Below the pieces are notes generated by a model. It saw only the letters and a list, made by a program, of their open reading frames with translations. It did not search any database and was not told where the DNA came from. Shown piece by piece: positions 20,301 through 31,915 of a stretch of 64,000 nucleotides of DNA. The translations under genes and the position numbers were made by a program. How positions within the stretch are numbered: the first letter of the stretch is position 1; each line of letters opens with the position of its first letter. Where the stretch lies: contig CALNHX010003607.1 of the NCBI GenBank assembly GCA_940337035.1, forward strand, positions 81,735 to 145,734, written 5' to 3'. This DNA is from Agriotes lineatus (Eukaryota; Arthropoda; Insecta; Coleoptera; Elateridae).

Positions 20301-23300
20301 GCTAAATCTTTTGCTTGGTAATGTTATCACACCTTGACCTGCTGCAAGCAGTGCAGTTTCTTTGTTCGTTAAATTCTCAGTAGGTCCGCTTGACAAAGCA
20401 GCTTTGTTTCTGCATGTGTGATGTCATTCTTGACGCCGGTCAGTCGGCTGTGATTTGTACATATGTGGTTCCTCGTTGTAAGCAAAATTTAGCCAGATAT
20501 GACATCAGCCAGTTGAAATTTTCTGCAGCATTGGGCGAAGTGTTGTGTCAGTATTTCATTAGCCCAACGTCTTTCCCATGTTTTTGCATAAGCAAAACAG
20601 AGAACACAGCTTAAGTAGCGCAAGTAGCGCGTGCGCAATGCATTCGGTAACAAAAGAAAGTCGGCTTGCAAATTTTGCCTTAAGAGGGTCGAAAACTGTG
20701 TCGTTTATTTCGCGACTCGGCCACGAAGGCTGGGGCCGCGCTGTTTTGTAAAACTAACTGTGTAGAATTGTCTGTGTCCTTTTCGCCGATTAGTGGGCCT
20801 ATGGAGCTCGTTGCTTTTCGTCGATTTTTGGTGCCTTTTGAAGGAGTGCTGCACGCGTCGTGATGGATCGGTCTTGGGGCCGCTGTTGAGCATTTACGCC
20901 ATCGTAAGCTTTGAATTCCCGTCTATCGCGAAGTGGCAACTTCAAATTACGTCGTAAGGCGGTTTATCAGTGGTAATATCAGTCATAAGCTTATTTGGGG
21001 CATACCGAACTTCCGTTTATCGTTTCAAGATTTGCCGTACCGCTTCGGAGTTCAATACCCTAGCAAGGGGATGTTAGAACCAGACCGTCTTTGTCTGCAT
21101 CTTTCCCATTGCTATTGTACAACTTCTCCAGGCATCTTTAGGCAGTTTGTTTGGACCAAGGCGATTACATATAGTGCCGCACGTCAAATGCAGTTAGCTG
21201 AGCTTCCTCAAGGTAACAAATGTAAATTAGTTTTAGTGTATTATGTACCGTGAACGTCCCGTCGAGTGTTGAACAATTTAGCGCGTTTGTTGGTAACCAT
21301 GTTATTTGCTGTTGCTAAATTTAATGAATTGCTGCAGTATTTCTTTGTTGTTTACTGTAACTTGTAGCAGTTTCGTTTCTAGAGCCACATTAATGTATTT
21401 GCAGTCAAGTCTGTTGTTTGTATTTAAGTCAACGTGTCACGCAATTTATTCTAACCAAACTAACCTCATTGATTACTTTTAAATCTAACTAGTCAAATAT
21501 TTCATGTCCATTGCTATACATATTTTTATTATTTCAATAGAATTTATTGTCAAGTACCTATGTTTTTCATTTGTGTTGATTGTATTTGCCTGTGGTATGT
21601 GTGTACTTTTCAGTTGTAAGAAGGAGTTTAGCAGCTGCTTCATTGAGTTATTTTTGTAAGGTAAGTTGGTGCTATACGTGACTCGCCAACCAAACTCTGC
21701 CAAGCTGATAGTAGAAAGGCGAGCCTACTAGTTCCACATTCGAGTGGGCTCACCTATTGTTTAATGTTGTTTATGCTGTTTTTTTCCCGAATTCTGTTTA
21801 ATGTGGTGGCGTCCTTTATGTAACCTCTCGTACCGGAGTACAGCCCTGACTCTAAGGTCGTAAAGAATTCGCCCTCGCGGCTGAGTTTCTAGCTGAAGCA
21901 GTCCTTCCTGTTGCCGCCATCTTAACAGAGCTGGGACCTTGTATTCTTGGTTTATTTCCCAATCATGTCGTTGCATCGTGTTTGTGCGCTAACAAATAAC
22001 AGGTTTTTATTTATTATTTTCTCATTATTTGCAAACCACGCTATTACCACGCGCATTGTTAAAAATTATTCGCGGTTCAGTTCAATGCACGCCTTTTTAC
22101 ACATTGACATTTACATTACGAGCTGCACTTTGTTACAGGATTAATTACTCAGATCGACATTGATCATATTTACTGTCCAAAATCGGGTACAAACTATAGG
22201 GTTCGTCGGCTTTACTAAGAAAACACAGATCTTATTGTGTCGGAACAGATGTTGTTGCTCCGGTTACCGGCACAGCTCAATCGGGAAGGCGTAGTTCGAA
22301 AGCTCAAATAAAAACCGGAGGCACTTACCCTATGGCTTGCTTAAATAGATGCCTAGAACGCCACTCGTTCTTAAAGGAAGAATAACTTGCGTGATCAGAA
22401 CGAGAGACCTCGCGCGAGCTATGAAGGAGTCTCCCAGGTTCGCCACTATTCACCTCAGTGCTGCTCACCAAGCCTCCTCCACCAGGTCTGCAGGTACAAT
22501 CACAGGGTGGCCGTGAATCTAATGTCTTACCTTTTTAAGGGCCACCCTTCTGGAAAACAAAAGAGTATCTTACTGCAATCTAGTATGCTTAAGGCTTGTT
22601 CGGCAAACGAGACCTGTTTTGGCTTTATAAATTAATTACACATGGCCTATTGCCATGCTAAATGGGTTAAAGACCCATAACAGAAAGGTTTAGCATTCAC
22701 TAAAAGAATAAGTTAACTTTAATAAAGTTTATTATCGAAAGAATTAAATTGTCACAAATATTCACATGAAAGGAAAACACCTGGAGGTGAATTCAAAGTT
22801 GATACATGAAGTACATCCTACATGAAATATCGGGGTCCCCAAGCAAAAAAAGTTGCCCTATTGTCTAAAGAAGATATCTTGTTACACATTGGGCAAACCG
22901 AAGTAAATAACAGGGGTGCAGCCCCTGATTGACAACACATACCTCACATCATAGGCTTAAGTAAACGGGCGCAATGTTTATAAACACTCGGATAACACAC
23001 AATAAAATTATAGACGCTACTCAACTCGGCACGTCAGTTACGCTGTAGAAACAATAAACAGATCCTACCTGAGAGCTGTCAGCATGTTATTTGGGGTTGG
23101 CGATGGTTACGAATTCCTCCTCGGCGAAGCCAGGCGAGACGCTGCAGAGGTGTAGCGGGCTCCCCAAATGGGAACGAAAGGGTTGTACAGGAGCCAATTC
23201 GGTACGGAGGGGTCAGAGGGTTGGTTTACCCCACGGAGAAGGATGGCAGCCAGTGGCGGGCGACAGATGACTTTGAACTTAAGGACGACTTCACAGGATT

Positions 23301-24479
23301 CGCAACATATTTGCCGAAACTTTTCCACTGATATGAAAAGTATTGTAGCCTTATGAGGACACCTTTGTTGAATGTGCAAAAGGGTGCAACTTGCTTTTCC
23401 ACTCCTCGCTGGAGGGCAAAAGCCGATAGGAGGCTCCTCGCCGATAATTTGAAGCCGCTTAACATCGCTCTTAACCCGCGCTACCGAAAACTTTTTGAGT
23501 TGCAGCCAACTGACTATTATCGGGGTCTAAGCTGAACTAACTTAAAAATCCAACGCCGCGTAAAGAGCACAGAATTCGGGGAGGGGGGCGAAAATTACAC
23601 ACACTGGACTGCTCGAAGACTCGCTGCTAATTCGCCTCAAGGTTTGTTACTCATTAAATTCAGAAATCCACGGGCTCGAAGCTAGACCACCGGAAGAAAG
23701 TTTGGGGTTCCATAATTAATTATTCCATATGCATAATCATCAAGGGCTTATCGAAACTTTCTTTCCTTTGCCCAAAACTTGACGCAGAGCGTGGGCAAGA
23801 ATGCAACTTTGCACTATTTCTCAAAGAGTTGCGAAACAAAGAAACTTACTGCGTATGCTTTAAGCGACAGGGGCTTTGAACATTCTAGAAGGAATTTCTT
23901 GCTGTTGCATTGAATCCCAGGGTGTCAAATTACACGACCAATTTTGAAGAACTTTGAGCGTTAAGTTGCCTGAAAGAAGACCTAAGGCTTCAACGCCTAG
24001 CCTCATAATTGCTTAAGATGAAGAATTTGATTTATTTAGGCGTTAGCGCCCGATTGTCGAAACAAATACGCACCTTGTGCACTGAACGAAGAACGCTTGC
24101 TGATACAAATTTGAATGTAACTCTACCGGGCCGTAATCAGTAAGAATTCGGGCAGAATATTTTTAACTAATTTCGTTAATGACAACCTATAGTTGGACTG
24201 ACAGCAAAAATGGCTTAACGAGGTCGAATAATCTAACAACTTCTCCCAGAACTAAATAACCTTTCGGTTACAACCTGTACAGCTCGAAGACAGTATATCA
24301 TGGATTGGGTAGTACGAGTTCTTTTTTTCTTATTTGTTTTTAATTCAAATTAGAAGTATAACCTATTATAGTCAAGTTTCGAATATCTTGTGGAATATGA
24401 ATTGTAAAAGTGATTATAAAACAACGACTTTTGCTCTTTAACTTTAACACCAGAGGTGGGCAAATGCCCATCCCTGCCT
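20301..24479. other. Unassigned sequence
   Basis: I see no recognisable gene or complete repeat here. The stretch 20620-21250 is richer in CpG and GC than its surroundings and could be a promoter/first-exon region, but no coding motif supports that. Open frames up to about 106 codons (20933-21253) show no domain that I know. 22380-22560 and 23040-23560 are also GC-richer and may be old repeats. Confidence 0.4.
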
Positions 24480-25370
24480 CCCCCAGACTACGCCCTTTCA
24501 TAAAAAGAGACTGCACCAAGGCAAAATAGATACTTTAAATTGGAGCTTTTTTCATTATATTGCGAAGTAATTTAAATTTATATATCGCTCTTCTAACTTT
24601 AGGAACAATTTTTTGGATATATTTCGTCCATTTCGTCAGTTGTGAATCTATATAAATTACTAGGTATTTAACGTAGGAAACAGAACAAATTGAACTATTA
24701 CAACAGTAGTTGACTTTACTTGTTTTTAAACATTTTACTTAATGAACACAAATAGATTCAAAGAGCATGGGTGTTAATTGCCTTAAAGAAAAATATATAA
24801 ATTAGGTTTTTATTAAGTTTAAGGATAAGAAATCAACACTTAGTTTTTGAATTATCAAAGCAATGCTTTTTTCAACCTTTCGCGGTAGATTAGTACCTAC
24901 AGTTCGATGCCTCAAACAAAACAGCAGTATCGCAGCAAATGAGAAGACCTGTCCATCAATTTTCATCTTAGCAAGATCAGTTATGCAAACTATGAATAAG
25001 ATTGAACAAAAAACACTACTTTGAGGAACACCTATTTTTACTTCCATTTCGTCGCTCATGTCAGAACCAACACAAACAACTTCCATTCTGTTAGTTAGAT
25101 ACGATTTGATCAAATCATTTCTTTTTCCTCTAATCCCAATGCTGTCCAGTTTGAGACAGAAAACTTCATGGTTGACTGTAGCAAAGGCTTTTGCAAGATC
25201 CAGAAAAACTGCCAACGTTTTTTTTTGTTTTTATGTAGATTGTCATGTAAACATTTTGTTACTTCAAAAACGACATCATTGGTACTGACATTTCCACGAA
25301 ACCCATATTGATTGTCAGCCAAAACGTTAAGTTTCTCAAAAAGCGACGTGAGCCTAATCTTCATACATTT
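24480..25370 (-). pseudogene. LINE reverse transcriptase fragment, minus strand
   Basis: Reading on the minus strand from 25364, the motifs are DNQYGFRGNVSTNDVVFEVT, then block A as VFLDLAKAFATVNHEVF (after a frame change near 25215). KSYLTNRMEVVCVGSDMSDE and VKIGVPQSSVFCSILF follow, then a decayed region where YxDD is expected. Near 24660-24560 the thumb-like YVKYLVIYIDSQLTKW is still readable. This is a 5'-truncated copy of a LINE related to the Jockey/CR1 group; I cannot fix the clade. Several frameshifts and a mutated active site make it dead. Confidence 0.75.
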
Positions 25371-25521
25371 TTATAGTATTTCACATTACTCGCTTGGTAA
25401 GAGGGTTTTTACTGGCGAATCTTATATTATAAGCGCTGATGTCGGTCGCCGTCAGACGAAGCAGGCGCGCGCACACGCTGCATGAACGGCCTGCATGACA
25501 GCAAGTGGCGCGCGCGCACGA

Positions 25522-25529
25522 ATGGCGGG
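25522..25529. repeat. 8-bp target duplication of the hAT element, left copy
   Basis: atggcggg here and atggcgag at 28302-28309 match at seven of eight bases. An 8-bp duplication is diagnostic for hAT transposons. Confidence 0.8.
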
Positions 25530-26038
25530 CAGTGTTGCCTGGCTTATTGGGAGGCGTTTTAGCGGTGAAATTAATTATTTAGCGGCTAACGTAAAATCTA
25601 GCTTTTTAAAAAATGACCCGTTATAAAACTGACGAATTCAATTTTTTCAGGTACGTGTATATTTATTATTTTATTATGTATCATAAGATTTAGCCAACTA
25701 ATGTGAACTGGCGGTAAATAATTGATATAGTAAGCCAGCGCAGCCTTTTAGTGGGTTAGACGTTTTTTTGTTTATTATGCGAGCACGTTGTGAATATCGG
25801 ATGGCAATAACAATAATAACATGTATTCAGCAAAGCTACTTTGTTTTAATTTTACTGAACACGAAGTCTCAAATGAGATTTGATTTGGTGCAGGTGACAC
25901 CGTTTTTGTTGGATACTAGCAATAATATTTATTGTCCATATCTGAGGTAGGTTATTAATAGTTAAATACCTCTTTCTAAATTATAAGCAAGATATTTCTT
26001 TCTTACTAGGTACCTATATGCGCATAGTTGGATAAATC

Positions 26039-28088
26039 ATGCCGAAACCACAATATTCCCAAAAATTTAGAGAAATTTGGTTAGAAGATCATGCATTAAA
26101 AAATTGGCTTGTTACAGTGGATAGCACTCATGGCAAAGTAGCTAAGTGTAAACTTTGTGGTTGCTTATTAAAAAGCAATAAATATTCCGACTTAAAAAGT
26201 CACGCGAAAGCAAAAAAACACAAAGATAATGCCCAAATAATTTTGGGTAATACACAGCCTAGAATCCCGTTTAAGAGAAGAACTGGTATCATATCATCGA
26301 AAATTGCAGAAGGCAGAATCGCGTTGTTTGTTGCTTGTCACACTGCCCTGTCCTCTACAGATCATTTGGCTCCTTTATGCAGAACTGCATTCAAAGGTTT
26401 GTATTTGTTAATAATAGGGTCGTTATTTTTAACGTTAATATATTCTAGAGTCGGAAGCAGAAAATTTACAGATCGGACGAACGAAATGTACAGCTATTAT
26501 AAAAACGTATTGGCGCCATTTTTTATTAAAATGCTAAACGAAGATATTGGTAATAGTTTCTATAGCGTCCTAGTTGACGAATCTACCGATTTGACTGTAA
26601 CGAAATATTTAGGGTGCTCTGTAATTTATTATAGTGCAAACGACTGCAAAGTGGTTACCACTTTTTTTGGTGTAATTGAATTAGAAACGTGTGATGCTTC
26701 CGGGATTGTTGATGCATTAATAAAGTTATTGAAAAGATTTAATTTAGACATGCGTAAAATGCAAGGAATAGGCACAGATAACGCTTCAGTGATGGTAGGA
26801 ATAAATAACGGAGTATATGCAAAGCTCAAAGAATGTAACCCAGATTTAGTACATATACATTGCCTGTGCCATTCTTTGCAGTAAGCGGCTTCATCGGCCA
26901 CCAAAGAATTACCTGGTAATCTGGAATTTTTAATTAGGGAAACATGCGACTGGTTCTGTAAGTCGTCAAGCAGACAAATTCAGTATAAACAAATCTATAA
27001 CGCTATAAACGATGGTGAGAATCCTATTAAAATTGTGCGGGCATGTGCTACTCGCTGGCTCTCAATTTCAATAGCTATTGATAGGATTTATCATTCTCAT
27101 TGGCTTGAACTAAAAACTCTTTTTGGAATTGCCGCCCAAAATTTTGGAGATAAGTGTTATACCGCGCAATTATTACATGAAATGTACGCGGATGATAGTA
27201 ATTATGCATACCTTTGCTTTCTCAAACCAATTTTGGGTGAAGTCAATCGTGTTAATAAATCATTCGAGTCCAATGGAGCTGATCCTACGAAGCTATTAGT
27301 TGATCTAATGAATTTATTAGAAAATTTAACATCAAAAGTAATAACACCAAACTCAAAATTTAAGTTGTTTGTCAATAATATCGACGATTACGTAGATCCA
27401 AACTGTTATTTAGGATATCTGTTTGAGAACCAGGTGAAAATAATGAAAGAAAATGGTTTTCAAAATGAAATAGTTTTGAAAAAGAGATGTATCGACTTTT
27501 TATTGATTTTGATTAAAGAAATAATGAATCGGGATCCTGAAAACATTCAGATTTTGCAAAAGATGTCCATGTTTTCAGTATCCAATGTTCTAAAGCACAA
27601 TAAACCTGATATAGTTGAATTATTGAAATATTTACGCAAATCAATTAGCAATGAAGAAATTTGTGTTATCCAAGATCAGTGACACAAAATACATTTAATT
27701 AAATGGGTTAAGACTGAAAATACGTATGGTTTTTGGGCAGAAGTAATGAAATATACAGACTCCAGAAACGTTCATATTTTTAAAAAGTTAGGAAATCTAG
27801 CCGTTTCAGTGTTAACATTACCGCACTCTAACGCTGATGTAGAACGCTTATTCAGTCAAATGAACATAATCAAGTCAAAACTTCGAAATAGAATGAAATT
27901 AGAACTGTTAAATGATCATTATGGTACGTAGCAGTTTAAAAAGAAACAATAAGTGTTGTTATAATTTCAACCTTGAAAATTATCCTTCCTTATTAGACAA
28001 AATAACATCCAATGAAAAATATTTTTCTAATTCTAATACAGATGAAGACGATTTAAGTGTTTTTACAGAAACAGACTTTTTCAACTAA
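26039..28088 (+). pseudogene. hAT transposase with BED zinc finger, disrupted
   Basis: The frame starts at ATG 26039. A BED-type finger has C37-x2-C40 and H55-x5-H61. The catalytic region follows, including LVDESTDLTVTKYLG, MQGIGTDNASVMVGINNGVYAKL and HCLCHSLQ. The C-terminal dimerisation domain reads LTLPHSNADVERLFSQMN (near 27810-27870). In-frame stops are TAA at 26882-26884 and TGA at 27680-27682, the latter where Trp is expected. A frame change near 27912 leads to an acidic C terminus ending at 28086-28088. A probable 52-bp intron (26397-26448) and a one-base loss near 26500 explain a break in homology around codon 120. The protein is similar in length to related transposases (about 650 residues). 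Confidence 0.85.
26397..26448 (+). other. Candidate 52-bp intron in the hAT transposase
   Basis: GT at 26397 and AG at 26447-26448 bound an AT-rich stretch ending 'tatattctag', a good acceptor. Skipping it joins TAFK to ESEAENLQIGRTKCTAII, which fits the region following DHLAPLC in this transposase family. Reading through instead gives a hydrophobic stretch unlike the family. Inferred from family knowledge, not from transcripts. Confidence 0.55.
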
Positions 28089-28322
28089 GTTTTTATCATT
28101 TTTTTTTGTATTCCTGTAGCATTTAAACCTTATTTTGTATTTATGTTATACGTATATTAATAAAAAAATCTGTTTTACTTTTTATTTAAATATTTACGTG
28201 TTCAATAGGTGCAAACTTAACATTTAGAAGTTTTTGGCGGTTTCTAGCGGATTTGAATAATCGTTTTAGCGAAATATTACAGCTACAAGCTGGCAACACT
28301 GATGGCGAGACCGCATGTATTG

Positions 28323-28425
28323 TTAACACTGGCAAGGCCGGACGTCGGCTGGCCGCCAGCCTAAGCAAGCATTTTTATTGTTAACCGTTTCTTTACGCTG
28401 GCAGGGCCAGACGTAGGCTGGCCAT
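28323..28425 (+). repeat. Imperfect direct repeat next to the hAT element
   Basis: The segment 'ctggcaaggccggacgtcggctggcc' near 28329 recurs as 'ctggcagggccagacgtaggctggcc' near 28398, with 'ttgttaac' before each. The period is about 70 bp. Its origin is unknown. Confidence 0.55.
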
Positions 28426-28744
28426 GCGTTCTAGTAGAAGGATATGACTGGCTAGCCGCAGGCGAGCCAGTCACCTTCTTGAGCCAGTAAAACCTGTTAC
28501 CTTGCGTGTATTGTTGAATATTTTATTTGTTCCTGACTTGTAAATGACTAGAAATTTACCATTTATTCAAAATGTCAAGCAACTAAATTAATCAACATGA
28601 CACATACTAAGGAAGACAACTCTGGCTTTGCACGCTATCATTTATCTATAAGAACGCTTGTAAAACTGACAGTTAACTTGTAAAGATTTTACAAGTTAAT
28701 AACGTGTTAAAATAAACTTTCTTGATTACTACAGTGACTTGATA

Positions 28745-30520
28745 AATTGATGTTTACAAGTGAGTAACAAATAAAATTATTTTAGTAATGCTACATGTTA
28801 ACGATATGGGTATGTAGTAACTTATTAAATTTTTATTTTCCGATTTAAATACAGGTAGGGTGATACTTTTCCTAAAAATAGCAGGAGATTTACCATGTAT
28901 AAAACATAAATTTACGATATGAACTAGAGCCTTTAAAATATGCGGAGCTATTTTCTTTAGACATATATTGGATATACCATCAATACCCGGTGAACTGTTG
29001 TTTTTTGAAAAGTTGATGCAATTTTGTATTTCAGCCTCGGTAACCGGATAAAAGTAAACGGTATTCGGATTATATGAGTCCTGAAACTTGTAATTAATGT
29101 CAGCTGAAATGTTATCGGCAATTTCAATTCCAACACTCTGAAAATACTTGTTGATATAATTTGCTTTATCTTTGTTATCTGCTAGTGCTTTGTTAACAAT
29201 GGATTATATTTCTTTATCGGTGTTAATATTGTAATAGTCGGTGGCTTCTCTAACAGCTTGCCATGTCTTTCTAAGTTTTCTTTGAGTAGAGTCTAATTTA
29301 TATTTAAAATAATAATTTTTAGTTACTCTTACTAAATTTGTTAAATAATTGCGAAAATCATACGAGACTCATTAATGACCAATAGAAAAATTAGTTCACC
29401 GAATCTGCATTCAAGCATTAATTCATACCTGGAAATTATTTTTCGTGAATTCCAACAACGTCCTAATTATCCCTCGCGTCCCGCTCGGGCATATTAATAC
29501 GACGCATTCAAAAGAATTTCCGGAAAGAATTAATGCTCTTATAAGATTATATGTGATAATTTTGCATTGTTTAGCAAGTACCTGATTATCTGAATTTTTA
29601 AGGCTTACTTATATCTCATTCTTATTGACTGCAAAATTCTTTTGTCATTCAGGGTTTAATCTTTCCTTGTTTTAGAAGAGATCTTAATAATTTTTTGAGT
29701 AGTCGATATATACCTTTTAAATTTTTTAACACAAACTGATGCTGCCAAATCGGTACCATTTATAATTTAATACATCATTCCAGGATTCATGATTTAAATT
29801 GCGTAAGAACTTGATGTAATCTATTGAACTTTTAAAGTTATTGATCAATTCATTATTTGTAGAAGATCTACTAACATCATTCTTTGATAAAATTAATAAA
29901 GCTCTAGGATAATGATCTGCTATTGACGATTCAATCAATACCTATCGGTACAGCATCATCAACATATCTATTAGAAAGTTTAACAAAAACATGATCAATG
30001 CAAGAAGAAGATACGGATGCAACTTTTGTAGACTTAGATAGAAAAGTCAGATAGTCTAATTCACTCAACAAATTACTAATATAATCACAATTTAGAATGT
30101 CGACATTAACATCGCCTGCAAATATCTCCACTTTTTGGGAACTTTAACATCGCCTGCAAAAATTTCCACTTTTTGGGAACTATTATTTTGAAGTGTAGTA
30201 CTAAGGTTCCGCAAAACCCGAACACTATCGCTAGACGGTGTCAGTAAGTTATATTATTATGAGAAAAAAATAATAGAAGAAAACTTAATGCAGAATCAAT
30301 ATGAATCAAGTGGAAGTTATGCTGCAAACTGTTTTTGATATAGATAACAATTCCATCATTCTGATTAAAAGAGTCGTAGCTGTAATAGATGTTATAATTT
30401 TCTATTTTGTAGTGATCTATTTCATGTTTCACTGAGTAAAATGGCGTCAAAACGAGTATGGAGGGATAGCAATACAAAAAATTTATCAAAATTCTTATCA
30501 AGGCTTCGGATATTCAAGTG
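28745..30520 (-). pseudogene. LINE fragment B: endonuclease to RT start, minus strand
   Basis: From 30520 downward the minus strand opens with LNIRSLDKNFDKFFVLLSL and AILLSET, the start of an APE endonuclease. Further blocks are EIFAGDVNVDIL (near 30120) and SCIDHVFVKLSN (near 29990). After a linker comes the RT N-terminal part with NKYFQSVGIEIADNI, FSKNNSSPGIDGISN (near 28960) and PVFKSENKNLIS (near 28850). The copy stops before the catalytic YxDD. Frames change several times. About 180 bp near 29358-29540 interrupts the linker; its ends share 'cattaat' motifs in inverse orientation and it may be a small inserted element. Confidence 0.75.
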
Positions 30521-30539
30521 TAAAAGCGAAAGGATTAAT

Positions 30540-31915
30540 ATACTTATCTCGAACATCTCCGAAATCATCAATATTACATATTAAAGTTTCCTTTTCACGA
30601 ATAAACGTATCAAGATCGGTAAATTAATATGGCATCACAGACACGTCGCCGGTCGAGTAAGGAGGAAAGTTCCAAGCTAGCTAGACGTTCTTCGTAAGAC
30701 ATCCTTCGTGCACCACACTCGGCTGCTCGTTGTGTTCTTTCCATAAGTTGTATATCCCTAACGAGAAAAGGGCCCCAAACTTAAATGGTGTACCCAAGGT
30801 GAGGTCGGATGTACGATTTATACAGAGTCAAAGACAAACTAATTGTTGGAAGCTTTTAGAAATTAAATATATTGATGTGTTAACTTTTTTGACAGCTGCT
30901 TGAACTTGTTCAGACTATGAAAGTTTACTGTTTACTGTGACACCTAAATCGGAGCAACTATCCCTCGGGTGGATTAGAATTCCATTTATCTGATAAGTTA
31001 GATGGGGGTTATTATATCCAATATGTAAAACACAGAACTTTTCGACATTAAGAGGGATAGACCAAGTCTCACACCAATTTCAAATGGATTCCAAATCCTC
31101 TTGTAGTGTATTGAAGTTGGTGATAGAATTTCTAAAAAACGTACTATCATCGACATAAAAAGCTTGACTGGATTTAATAACATTCTGAAGAACATATGCA
31201 TGCAGAAGAAACAATGTTGTGCCAAGAATAGAACCCTGAGGTACACCATGCTACATCATGCCAGGTTGAAAATTCAGATCCAATCCTAACTTTGAACTTA
31301 CTACAGAATAAGAACGCCGAAATCCAGGATAACGGTTTTCCTCGAATACCAAAGCGTTCAAGTTTTAGAAGAAGTTTTGTTTTTTGGAACTTTATCAAAA
31401 GCTTTTGAAAAATCCAAGTATATTACATCGAGAGGTTGTTTGTTATCCAAGGCCAAAGTCCACTCGGTGAGGAAAGAGGGTAGATTGGTGAGACCGTACC
31501 TACCAGGTATGAACCCATGTCGTGTTGGAGGGATAATATTGTGGTTCAAAAGGAAAGAAAGCAGAGAATCTACAAAAATTCTTTCCGTAGTTCTGGCACA
31601 GACAGAGATAAGGCTTATTGTACGATAATTGTTTGGGTCAAGATTATCACTTTTTTTGAATATTGGAGTAACGGAAGCTGCAGCGGATTTGCTAATATTT
31701 AAAAAAACTGACGAAGAAACATGTCAGGGTCAGGAGAAGAGTACATCTTGATATTATCAAGTTTTGTTTTAACAATATCAGGAGAGAAACTAATGTTTTC
31801 AAGAGACCGATGAAGTCTTTTTATTTGGATTTTTTAGGTAACGTGTTATAAGATAGGGGTGTAAACGATTTTCCTAATGCTTTTGCTATAGCTTCAGCTG
31901 CTGAGGCATGCGTGT
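30540..31915 (-). pseudogene. LINE fragment A: RT to C terminus, minus strand
   Basis: From about 31915 downward the minus strand reads AAEAIAKALGKSFTPLS, then SDNLDPNNYRTISLISV, RHGFIPGRYGLTNLPSFL and the catalytic block A VIYLDFSKAFDKVPKNK. LERFGIRGKPLSWI and, in shifted frames, a QGSILGTTLF-like block and YVDDSTFF (near 31150) follow. The C-terminal part, with YIRPHLGYT, WGPFLVRDIQLMERTQRAA and ERLASLELSSLL, lies at about 30820-30650. It is a different family from fragment B, since the FSPDIVK..SSP region differs, and it is 5'-truncated. Multiple frame changes are present. Confidence 0.78.

Larger units (their letters stand above)
25530..28301 (+). mobile_element. hAT DNA transposon, full length but inactive
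   Basis: The 2772-bp element starts CAGTGTTGCCTGGCTT and ends with the inverse of CAGTGTTGCCAGCTTG, giving short imperfect terminal inverted repeats. The 8-bp flanking duplication and a BED-finger transposase on the plus strand complete the hAT signature. Subterminal 'agcggt/ttttagcg' motifs occur near both ends (about 25560-25590 and 28230-28270). Confidence 0.88.

Noticed and set aside
20301..24479. Additional LTR or Helitron between 22160 and 23560
   Set aside because: The composition shifts but I found no paired ends or target duplication.
30540..31915. Fragments A and B as one rearranged LINE
   Set aside because: Their RT N-terminal motifs differ, so they are separate families.
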